NCBI GenBank assembly: GCA_004292985.1
Contig: RDXT01000864.1
Location: forward strand, 1-9,917
DNA length: 9,917 nt
From: Bacteroidota bacterium
GTDB taxonomy: Bacteria > Bacteroidota > Bacteroidia > J057
Direction: 5' to 3'
This document shows, in pieces, positions 1 through 6,472 of the stretch (position 1 is its first letter; the number at the start of each line of letters is the position of its first letter). The position numbers and the translations under genes are program-made. The notes beneath the pieces were generated by a model. That model saw only the letters and a list, made by a program, of their open reading frames with translations. It ran no database searches and was not told the origin of the DNA.

Positions 1-866
1 CTGGAGGCCACGGCATTTTTGATGTCATTCTGGTGCAGCAGGATCACATCGAGGTAGCCCTCGGTGAGGATACAGAGATCCTTGTCGCGGATGGCTTTCC
101 GGGCCTGAAACAGGCCATAGAGCACCTCACTTTTGTGGTACAGCTCCGACTCGGGCGAGTTGATGTATTTGCCCGTGTCCTTGCGGTTGCCCAGAATCCG
201 CCCGCCGAAACCCACAATTTTGCCGAGGGCATTGTGGATGGGAAACATCACCCGGTCGCGGAAGCGGTCCACCAGGCGGCCTGTTTTTTCGGAGCGCGAA
301 GCCAGACCCAGTTCGAGCAGGTACTCGTCGTTATACTTTTGCTCTGCGGCGGCATGCACCAGGGCCTCCCATTCGTCGGGCGAGTAGCCGAGCATAAATT
401 CTTCGATGCTGCTGTCGAGCAGGCCGCGCTCTTTGAAGTAGGAGAGACCGATTTCACGGCCTTTTTCATTTTCCAGCAGCTGCTGCTGAAAAAAGCGGGC
501 GGCAAACTCATTGACAATCAGCAGGCTCTCGCGTTTATCCCGCTGCTGCTTCTGTTCCTGCGACTCCTCTACTTCTTCGATTTCGATGCTGTACTTCCGG
601 GCGATGTGGCGCAGGGCTTCGGCATAGCTGTAGCCTTCGACCTCCATCAGAAAATTAACCCCGTTGCCTCCTTTACCCGAACTGAAGTCTTTGTAAATGC
701 CTTTGACCGGGTTGACAGCAAATGAGGGCGTTTTTTCATTCACAAAAGGGGACAGGCCCCAGTAGTTCGCGCCACGCTTTTTGAGAGAGACGTAATCAGA
801 AACTACCTCGACGATATCGAGGGCATTGTAAATTTTTTCTACGATATGTGGCTGAATCCGGGACAT
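1..866 (-). CDS. dnaG: DNA primase DnaG, N-terminal part (cut by window edge)
   Basis: Primase makes the short RNA primers for lagging-strand synthesis at the replication fork, working with the DnaB helicase. The start ATG is at 866-864 and 288 codons are visible before the left edge. The N-terminus opens MSRIQPHIVEKIYNALDIVE. Residues 28-67 correspond to the family's zinc-ribbon region (LKKRG, then PFVNEKTPSF, then GKGG). The catalytic core follows, with YFKERGL, VMFPIHN and GFGGRIL. The TOPRIM motif EGYLDV begins at Glu269, the expected metal-binding glutamate, and the visible part ends in DIKNAVAS. All four zinc ligands of the classical CHCC ribbon are replaced: Ser39, Val42, Asp60 and Ser63. 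The rest of the domain is intact, so this looks like a lineage variant rather than decay. The C-terminal helicase-binding domain lies outside the window. The gene is divergent from the OmpA-like gene with an 80-base gap. Identification is very secure; the metal-free state is inferred from the missing ligands. Confidence 0.97.
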   Translation of the reverse strand, partial: MSRIQPHIVEKIYNALDIVEVVSDYVSLKKRGANYWGLSPFVNEKTPSFAVNPVKGIYKDFSSGKGGNGVNFLMEVEGYSYAEALRHIARKYSIEIEEVEESQEQKQQRDKRESLLIVNEFAARFFQQQLLENEKGREIGLSYFKERGLLDSSIEEFMLGYSPDEWEALVHAAAEQKYNDEYLLELGLASRSEKTGRLVDRFRDRVMFPIHNALGKIVGFGGRILGNRKDTGKYINSPESELYHKSEVLYGLFQARKAIRDKDLCILTEGYLDVILLHQNDIKNAVAS

Positions 867-869
867 CTG

Positions 870-900
870 TTTGATTGAAAACGATCCTGAAATATATTTA
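870..900 (+). promoter_or_regulatory. Bacteroidota-type promoter for the OmpA-like gene
   Basis: TTTG at 870-873 is followed after exactly 19 bases by TATATTTA at 893-900, matching the Bacteroidota consensus TTTG-N19-TAnnTTTG in all but the last base. Transcription would begin near 907, about 40 bases before the ATG at 947. This argues against the in-frame TTG at 875, which would lie inside the promoter. The -7 box also reads well on the minus strand (TATATTTC, toward dnaG), but no TTTG sits at the right distance on that side. Confidence 0.6.
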
Positions 901-946
901 TTCTGCACCACGTTTCTTACGCGATACCTTCCAATTTACACCCATT

Positions 947-2263
947 ATGAAAAAAATTCTCCTTCTCCTCCCGCTTTTCCTGCAATGGGTCTTTGCCCAG
1001 GTGCCCAGCACACCCAACGACGGCGACTGGTCTCTCCAGTCCCTGAGCCTCCGCAACACCCCCGAAGCGGAGCTGATGATCCGCAGCGGCGACATTGACA
1101 ACCTCGGTTTCGGCTTTCCGGAAGGCTTTGATCCCTTCTGTGAGCGCAGCACGGAGGCGCACTATTTCCCCTGGGAACCTGTAGAAGGCAATGCCCCCGG
1201 CACAGACCGTATTATGCTGCCTTCGAGCTACACCGGCAATGATGCTCCCTGCGGGGCGGATGGCTATTCGGGCAGTTTTTCGGACCAGACCCGTGTGCAG
1301 CAGATCGAGCTTTCGCTGGCCGAAGCGAAGGGTATAACGATCCGCTCGGCGCTGCTTCAGTTGTTTCTCGACGACTTTCAGGCGCCTGTGCTCTGTACAA
1401 AGTTTCAAATGACGCTCAATGGCCGTCGTTTTGCCGAGGGTGAAAAACTGCTCAATTCCATCAACCAGACCGGACCTATCGGTAAGGTGCTTTCCTTTCC
1501 GCTTTCTGCCGACTTTTTCGACCTCTTCGCTTCCGACAAACTTACGATCCGGATAGATGATCCTTCTACGGGTTCGGGAGATGGATTTGCCATAGACTTC
1601 GCCAAATTGCTCATCAATCACAAAGGCTACTACTGCAAAGGCATCGCAACGGGGCTGGTCATGATCGAATTTACGGAGACGCCCATCGCCAATGCTACGG
1701 TAGAGCTTCGCAACTATGGCCAGGTAACAACCGATGCGCAGGGGCGCTTCACCTTCAGCGAGTTACCCGCAGGTCTGCATCCGATCACGGCCTATGCCAA
1801 AGGCTACAACAGTGGCGGCACGATCGCCGATGTCTGGGCCAGCGGCGCCGAGGATGTGTACATTTACCTCAGCCAGGCCAGCAAAGAGGCTACCTATGCC
1901 GGCAAAACCCTGCGCGAAGGCGAATCGGTATCCATTTACAATATCCAGTTTGACCTCGCCAGCGCCGATATCCGCCCCGATGCCCGCGCCGAGCTGGACA
2001 AAATCTATACCTTCCTTACGGAAAATACCGCTGCGGAAATCGAACTTTCGGGCCATACCTCCAGCGATGGCGACGACGCTTCGAACAAGGCCCTTTCGCT
2101 GCGCCGGGTACAAAGCTGCAAAGCCTATCTGGTGCGCAAAGGCATAGACGATGGCCGCATTTTCACGCGGGGATATGGCGAAGAGCGGCCCCTCGCCGCC
2201 AATGACACCGAAAGCAACCGCGCCAAAAACCGCCGGGTAGAAATGAGGGTGTTGAAGCTCTGA
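947..2263 (+). CDS. Exported OmpA-family protein with carboxypeptidase-regulatory-like domain
   Basis: The product (438 residues) is probably a periplasmic or outer-membrane protein that binds peptidoglycan through its C-terminus. A signal peptide is clear: MKKILLLLPLFLQWVFAQ with cleavage near residue 17-18. Residues about 18-230 form a region I do not recognise; it looks beta-rich, with cysteines in DPFC, APCGADGY and LC, and a GSGDGFAIDF motif near residue 210. Residues about 230-312 resemble a carboxypeptidase-regulatory/Ig-like domain (ANATVELRN, TTDAQGRFTFSELPAG, GY). Residues about 332-438 are an OmpA-like domain: NIQFDLASADIRPDA, then GHTSSDG, then RGYGEERPLA and NRAKNRRVEM. The arginine used to hold diaminopimelate in this family is present (Arg387), but the matching aspartate position is Ser372, with Asp374 two residues on. 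The ATG at 947 is preferred over the TTG at 875 because it begins a perfect signal peptide and lies downstream of the likely promoter. It stands alone: dnaG diverges upstream and ppiD converges downstream. Confidence 0.9.
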   Translation: MKKILLLLPLFLQWVFAQVPSTPNDGDWSLQSLSLRNTPEAELMIRSGDIDNLGFGFPEGFDPFCERSTEAHYFPWEPVEGNAPGTDRIMLPSSYTGNDAPCGADGYSGSFSDQTRVQQIELSLAEAKGITIRSALLQLFLDDFQAPVLCTKFQMTLNGRRFAEGEKLLNSINQTGPIGKVLSFPLSADFFDLFASDKLTIRIDDPSTGSGDGFAIDFAKLLINHKGYYCKGIATGLVMIEFTETPIANATVELRNYGQVTTDAQGRFTFSELPAGLHPITAYAKGYNSGGTIADVWASGAEDVYIYLSQASKEATYAGKTLREGESVSIYNIQFDLASADIRPDARAELDKIYTFLTENTAAEIELSGHTSSDGDDASNKALSLRRVQSCKAYLVRKGIDDGRIFTRGYGEERPLAANDTESNRAKNRRVEMRVLKL

Positions 2264-2277
2264 GCTACAACACCCTC
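2245..2277. terminator. Hairpin between converging genes, enclosing the OmpA-like gene's stop codon
   Basis: GAGGGTGTTG at 2245-2254 is a perfect inverted match of CAACACCCTC at 2268-2277. An A/A mismatch and an inner AGC/GCT pairing extend it, leaving a five-base loop TCTGA (2259-2263) that contains the stop codon of the upstream gene. The structure begins 24 bases beyond the stop of the minus-strand ppiD gene, so it can serve both converging genes. No proper T tract follows on the plus strand, and only a weak ATTTCTA follows on the minus strand. The stem is certain from the sequence; terminator activity is inferred from its position. Confidence 0.6.
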
Positions 2278-2301
2278 TGTATGTGGGAGATATGTGCGGG
2301 A

Positions 2302-4401
2302 TCAGTATCCCAGACCGCGGGCTTCTGTTTCTGCGCGCTTGTCTTTTACGTCGGCGAGTTCGGTCAGTGCAGCCATGATTTTACCCTGGATGGCAGACTT
2401 GCCCTGCATCATCTGGGACTGTTTCAGGCTGGCAAGGGTGGTCTCATCTGCTTCGGGCGCTTCGGTAACGGCGGTTACCTGGATGATATACACACCATTC
2501 TGTCCTTCGATCGGCTTGCTGGTTTCGCCCTGGGCCATACCGGCAACTTTACCCACGATCAGGCGGTCAGCGCCGATGCCGGGGATGGTGCTGGTTTCGA
2601 AGGTGATATTGGTAGCGCTGTTCGTAAATGCACCAGCGCCATAGGCTTCTTTTACGGCATTGAGGTCTGATCCGGCGACAGCGTCCAGTTTTTCCAGAAT
2701 CATCTTCGCTTTTTTCTCATTGCGGACCTTCAGCTCGATCTCTTCGCGGAGGTCATCGAGCGGACGGATACCGGCAGGATTGCGCTTGGTTACCTGTGCT
2801 ACAACGTAGGTGTCCTTGATGCGGATCACTTTGGAGATGGCATTCATGTCTGAGTTGGCAGCCCATACGGCAATTTCGCGTCCGCCATTGAGGCCCAGCA
2901 CATCAATCGTTGTGTTGATGATGGCGTTGCTTTCGAAGGCAGCTATTCCGGCTTCGGAGGCAGCTTTGTTGATGTCTTTGGACTGCATCAGCTTGGAAGC
3001 GAAGAGGTTAGCCTGTCCATACACGCTGTCGCGGGTAGTGGAGGAGTAGCTGACTTCTGTTTCGACTTCGGCCACATCATAGAGGAGCGAGCTTTTGTCG
3101 AGCACTTTCACGACGTGGTATCCGCCGCGGCCTTTGATCGGGCCAACGATGCTGCCTGTACCGGCTGCGTTTACGGCCTTGTCGAACTCATCTCCGAAGA
3201 AGCCGGGGTTGTACCAGCCGAGGTCACCGCCTTTGGCTTTGGACACATAGTCGTCGGAGTTGTCGGTGGCGAGCTGTGCGAAGTTTGCACCTCCGCGGGC
3301 CTGAGCGGCAAGCGAAGCTGCCTTGGTCTGGGCTGCGGCGGAGTCAGCACCGTAAGGAATCAGGATATGGGCAACTTTGGCGGCAGGTTTTTCTGCGGCT
3401 TTGGTGCCTACCACTTTGATCAGTTTGTAAAAACCGCCTTCGAAGATCGGGCCAAGCACTTGTTTTGCGCTGGCACGTACCACGCTGTCGCGGATGCTTT
3501 CGGCGAGGGCATTAGGCGCTACGTAGGCCTGGCTGTAGATCTTGCGGGACTTGTTTTGGGTAAAGGAAGAGTCGTCGGTTGCTTCGCCAAAGGCAGTTTT
3601 CAGACGGGCTACTTCATTCAGGGCCTTGATGGAGTCAGCTTTGCTGGGGCGCAGGTCAAAGCGCGCATAGCGGATAAAGGTCTCTTCGTCTTTTTGCTCA
3701 TAGCGCTTTTTGTAGCGGCTGAGGTAGGACTTGAGTTCGCTGTCGCTCACTTTCACCAGCGAATCAGGGATCTGGGCATAGTTTACGCCGACATAGGTGA
3801 GGTTTACCTTGCGGTTTTGCTCCACATATTTCTGCTTGGCCAGGGCCTTGGAGGCTGTGAAGGCAGCGGCGATCATGTTCTGATAGCGTTGCTCAGCGCG
3901 GGCACGGGCGGCGTATTCTTCGAGGAGGCGCAGTTGCTCGACCTGCTCAGGGCTTTCGCTTTCGGTGAGTTGCTGCAGCAGAATCTTCATACGATTCTGG
4001 TCATAGGGCTCTTCGGGGCGGAAGAAATAGTTGCGCAGCAGCGGAGAAATCTCTTTACCGGCAAACATATCGTAAATCTCGTCACCGGAGATGCCCAGAC
4101 CTACGTTTTCAAACTCCTGGTCGAGTACTACCTCAGAAACCAACTGCTCCCATACCTGGTCTTTGATACGGGCATTTTGCAGTTCATCGCCACTGTCGCT
4201 CTGGCTGAGGGCATTGTTGCTGCGCTCATTGTACTCGACGGTGGTGATGGTTTTTCCGGCTACGACACCTGCGGAGGGTGCTCCGCCAAAGATGCTGTCA
4301 ATTCCTTTCAGTACGTCCTGAAGGATAAATGACACAAGTGCCAGAAAAATGATTATTACGATCAGACCTATATTGTTCCGAATCCAGCCTAACACTGACA
4401 T
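2302..4401 (-). CDS. ppiD: PpiD-like membrane-anchored parvulin peptidyl-prolyl isomerase
   Basis: This folding factor would be tethered in the inner membrane with its bulk in the periplasm, helping newly secreted envelope proteins fold. Its 699 residues fit the large Bacteroidota form. Residues 1-9 are cytosolic, residues about 10-28 form one membrane helix (IGLIVIIIFLALVSFIL), and the rest is periplasmic. Residues about 40-200 are a helical SurA/PpiD-type N-terminal chaperone region rich in charged residues. Residues about 341-436 are one clear parvulin domain: AKVAHILIPYG, KAKGGDLGWYNPGFFGDEFD, then GPIKGRGGYHVVKV. A region near residues 500-600 (VVAQVTKRNPAG) may be a degenerate second module, as is common in PpiD-like proteins. 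The C-terminus is alanine- and glutamate-rich. The start ATG at 4401 gives the membrane helix directly and has a good promoter about 40 bases upstream. It lies downstream of the CNNM and lptC genes on the same strand, 86 bases after the CNNM stop. The family is secure; strict orthology with E. coli PpiD is not shown. Confidence 0.92.
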   Translation of the reverse strand: MSVLGWIRNNIGLIVIIIFLALVSFILQDVLKGIDSIFGGAPSAGVVAGKTITTVEYNERSNNALSQSDSGDELQNARIKDQVWEQLVSEVVLDQEFENVGLGISGDEIYDMFAGKEISPLLRNYFFRPEEPYDQNRMKILLQQLTESESPEQVEQLRLLEEYAARARAEQRYQNMIAAAFTASKALAKQKYVEQNRKVNLTYVGVNYAQIPDSLVKVSDSELKSYLSRYKKRYEQKDEETFIRYARFDLRPSKADSIKALNEVARLKTAFGEATDDSSFTQNKSRKIYSQAYVAPNALAESIRDSVVRASAKQVLGPIFEGGFYKLIKVVGTKAAEKPAAKVAHILIPYGADSAAAQTKAASLAAQARGGANFAQLATDNSDDYVSKAKGGDLGWYNPGFFGDEFDKAVNAAGTGSIVGPIKGRGGYHVVKVLDKSSLLYDVAEVETEVSYSSTTRDSVYGQANLFASKLMQSKDINKAASEAGIAAFESNAIINTTIDVLGLNGGREIAVWAANSDMNAISKVIRIKDTYVVAQVTKRNPAGIRPLDDLREEIELKVRNEKKAKMILEKLDAVAGSDLNAVKEAYGAGAFTNSATNITFETSTIPGIGADRLIVGKVAGMAQGETSKPIEGQNGVYIIQVTAVTEAPEADETTLASLKQSQMMQGKSAIQGKIMAALTELADVKDKRAETEARGLGY

Positions 4402-4442
4402 AAGCCGCTTTTGATTAAGGGTTTGCTTTAAACACGGGTGCG

Positions 4443-4473
4443 CAAATTACGTGCTTTCTCAGTTAAATTCAAA
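4443..4473 (-). promoter_or_regulatory. Bacteroidota-type promoter for ppiD
   Basis: On the minus strand, TTTG (4473-4470) is followed after 20 bases by TAATTTG (4449-4443), one base shorter than the TAnnTTTG consensus. Transcription would start about 35 bases before the ATG at 4401. The site lies in the gap after the CNNM gene, so ppiD can be transcribed separately as well as by read-through. Confidence 0.5.
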
Positions 4474-4487
4474 GCGCGAATCGGGCT

Positions 4488-5768
4488 TCATGCAGAAAGA
4501 CGGGGTTTAAGCGAAAGAGAAATGAGCCTGTGATGGAGCGCATGCACAATCCGGATGTCGTAATGGCCGATCTTCAGCGTCTGGTCGCGGGCCGGAATGC
4601 TGCCGGATTCGTACATAATCCATCCGCCGAGGGTGGTATAAAATTCGCTTTCAGGCAAACCGAGGGTATATTCTTCGTTGAGATAGGCGATCTCTAAGCG
4701 CGCGCCCAGGATATAGCTGCCGTCTTCGTTGCGGATTTCGAGCAGGTCTTCTTCGACAGGTCCGGTTTCTGTTTCGTCGTGCTCGTCCTCGATTTCGCCA
4801 AAAAGTTCTTCTACAAGGTCTTCGATGGTAACGATACCCGCCGTTCCGCCAAATTCATCCACCACAATGGCCACGGTCCGCTTGTTGGAGATAAATTCCT
4901 CCAGCAGCTTGTCGGCAGGCATACTTTCGGGGATCACAAGTACGGGTTGCAGCACCTCGGAGATCGAGCCGGGGCGGTGAAACATACTGTTTGAGTGCAC
5001 ATAGCCCTGTATATGGTCGAGGCTGCCCTGATAGACCATCAGTTTGGAGAGCTGCGTTTCGATAAATTCATCCATCAGTTCCTCCATCCCGGTATCGAGC
5101 GACACGGCGACCACTTCTGTGCGGGGGATCATACACTCGCGGGCGCGGGTATCCTTGAGCGCCAGGGCATTGTTCAGCATTTCGCTGTCAAGCTCCGGGG
5201 CCATATTACCTTTGCTGGTTAGCTCCTGGATATAGTCGTCGAGGTCTCTTTTGTCGAGGGTGATCACGCGGTCGGCGGTATTTACCCGGAAAAAGACCCT
5301 GAGGAAAAAGCGCGAAACTTTATTTGCCCCCCAGACCGGGATATAGAGCAGATAGTAAAAAAAGCTCAGCACGTAGGCCGAAGGGAATACCAGGCGGTCG
5401 GCATTGCTCCGGAAAAAGGCTTTGGGGATGTACTCTGCCACCACCAGCACCACCAGGGTAGCGATGGCGCTCAGGGCCAGGAAAAAAGCCAGCCCGTGGG
5501 TAGCGGGGTCCTGCATCCGGCTGAGCCAGGGTTGCAGCAACTGGCTGAAGGTAAGGACAAATACGACTAAGGCCAGGCTGTTGCCGATCAGCAGCGTGAT
5601 CAGGACAGAGGACCGGTTTTGTTTGAAGTGTGAAAGCAACTGTGCCGCGCGGTCATTCTGGTGTAGGCGCAGCTCGATTTTCAGGAGGCTTGCCGAGAGA
5701 AAGGCCGCTTCCATTCCCGAAAACAGGAAGGAAAAAGCCAGGGTGGAGAGCGCAAGGGTGATTTCCAT
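4488..5768 (-). CDS. CNNM / CBS-pair / CorC-HlyC family membrane protein
   Basis: Members of this family are inner-membrane proteins linked to magnesium or other cation transport, with cytosolic CBS domains that sense nucleotides. The 426 residues show the whole architecture. A CNNM membrane domain covers about 1-160, with helices near 3-27, 54-78, 92-113 and 127-148 and the family signatures SGMEAAFLSAS, GNSLALVV and AEYIPKAF. A CBS pair covers about 205-330 (RECMIPRTEVV, then VAIVVDEFGGTAGIVTIEDL and EELFGEIEDEHD). A CorC_HlyC domain covers about 345-420 (DGSYILGARLEI, TLGGWI). Its ATG (5768-5766) overlaps the lptC stop TGA (5770-5768) by one base in TGATG, and no Shine-Dalgarno precedes it, so translation is probably coupled to lptC. 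The gliding protein GldE belongs to the same family, but a GldD neighbour is absent, so I do not use that symbol. The old 'hemolysin' label should not be taken as a function. Confidence 0.93.
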   Translation of the reverse strand: MEITLALSTLAFSFLFSGMEAAFLSASLLKIELRLHQNDRAAQLLSHFKQNRSSVLITLLIGNSLALVVFVLTFSQLLQPWLSRMQDPATHGLAFFLALSAIATLVVLVVAEYIPKAFFRSNADRLVFPSAYVLSFFYYLLYIPVWGANKVSRFFLRVFFRVNTADRVITLDKRDLDDYIQELTSKGNMAPELDSEMLNNALALKDTRARECMIPRTEVVAVSLDTGMEELMDEFIETQLSKLMVYQGSLDHIQGYVHSNSMFHRPGSISEVLQPVLVIPESMPADKLLEEFISNKRTVAIVVDEFGGTAGIVTIEDLVEELFGEIEDEHDETETGPVEEDLLEIRNEDGSYILGARLEIAYLNEEYTLGLPESEFYTTLGGWIMYESGSIPARDQTLKIGHYDIRIVHALHHRLISLSLKPRLSA

Positions 5769-6358
5769 CAGGGCAAAACGTCATCTGCTTCCATCTCTCC
5801 GGTGATGCCGTAGAAGGTGTAGGCGGTAAAAGAGGTGTTGGAGCGGAACCCATTGCGGCCATTGATGATGCGGTCGCGCATTTCGACACGCACTGGCGCG
5901 GTGGTCGAGAGGGAGTCTTTTTTGCGGTCCCAGTTGAGGCGGCTGGTGAGCATCCGTTCGCCCCGGTCATTGGAGAGGACCACATTGCCGTGAAGCTCTG
6001 CCATGCCATTTTCGCGGTTTACCTGTGCGCTGTCGGCCCGCAGGGTGCTGTGTGCGAGTCCCATGTTGTTGAGAAAATAAATGGTCAGTCCGCGGTCGAT
6101 CTGGTAGGTGGCCGAAGGGGGCGTTTTGCCTTCTTCTCCCACTTCCCGCTCCACAATGCGGCCTGCCAGCATACGGGCGCTTACCCGCGCGGAGTCTGAA
6201 AAGAAAAACTCTACGCCGAATGACTGCACGCGCAGGCTGTCGCCTTCGTCTGGCAGCAGGAAGTTGGATTCCCCTTTTTCGGCGGGACCGCAGGCAGCGA
6301 CAAGCCCGGCAAGCACAAGAATCCATACGAAGTGTGCAACAAAACGGACCATCGTCAT
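5768..6358 (-). CDS. lptC: LptC-like LPS export protein, predicted lipoprotein
   Basis: LptC is the inner-membrane link of the Lpt bridge; it takes LPS from the LptBFG transporter and passes it to periplasmic LptA-like proteins. From the chosen ATG at 6358 the protein has 196 residues, the usual LptC size. It begins with an apparent lipoprotein signal: MTMVRF, a hydrophobic core, then the lipobox LVAAC with Cys23. The body carries the repeating beta-strand pattern of the LptC/LptA fold: LRADSAQVNRENGMAELHGN, VVLSNDRGERMLTSRLNWD and APVRVEMRDRIINGRNGF. The frame stays open upstream to an ATG at 6478, with further ATGs at 6400, 6373, 6364 and 6352. I chose 6358 because it gives a compact signal peptide; the start is uncertain by a few codons. 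No convincing promoter was seen for it in the 6401-6472 gap. It heads the minus-strand group with the CNNM gene, which it overlaps by one base. Confidence 0.88.
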   Translation of the reverse strand: MTMVRFVAHFVWILVLAGLVAACGPAEKGESNFLLPDEGDSLRVQSFGVEFFFSDSARVSARMLAGRIVEREVGEEGKTPPSATYQIDRGLTIYFLNNMGLAHSTLRADSAQVNRENGMAELHGNVVLSNDRGERMLTSRLNWDRKKDSLSTTAPVRVEMRDRIINGRNGFRSNTSFTAYTFYGITGEMEADDVLP

Positions 6359-6433
6359 CGGCATTGGATTCATTCCGCTAAGATAGAGAGTAGGATTCAT
6401 AAATGATAGTAACACATCAGATAAGGAAGGTTG

Positions 6434-6441
6434 TATATTTG
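6434..6441 (+). promoter_or_regulatory. Bacteroidota -7 box for the four-helix membrane protein gene
   Basis: TATATTTG is a perfect match to the TAnnTTTG element, placed about 32 bases before the ATG at 6473. The -33 position, 19 bases upstream (around 6411-6414), reads AACA rather than TTTG, so only half of the promoter is convincing. The site lies in the divergent gap between this gene and lptC. Confidence 0.45.
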
Positions 6442-6472
6442 TACCTGTCTCCCCGCGTAACACCTTATATAC

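Noticed and set aside
33..725. Plus-strand open frame of 230 codons at the left edge
   Set aside because: Antisense to dnaG, whose minus-strand frame reads continuously through conserved primase motifs.
678..752. DnaG zinc-ribbon changes as sequencing error or pseudogene decay
   Set aside because: The frame is intact, the spacing between the replaced positions matches the family, and neighbouring conserved residues are kept.
875..946. TTG start at 875 extending the OmpA-like protein by 24 residues
   Set aside because: It would put a charged, non-signal stretch in front of a perfect signal peptide and would lie inside the predicted promoter.
917..1621. Minus-strand open frame of 234 codons
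   Set aside because: Antisense to the OmpA-like gene, with no signal, domain or separate promoter.
3115..4332. Plus-strand open frame of 405 codons opposite ppiD
   Set aside because: Antisense to a clear parvulin-family protein. Its translation is a low-complexity Gly/Ala/Val/Phe-rich string with no recognisable motif.
4488..5768. Naming the CNNM protein GldE or a hemolysin
   Set aside because: GldE is a family member usually beside gldD, which is absent here. The hemolysin label comes from a historical annotation and nothing in the sequence supports it.
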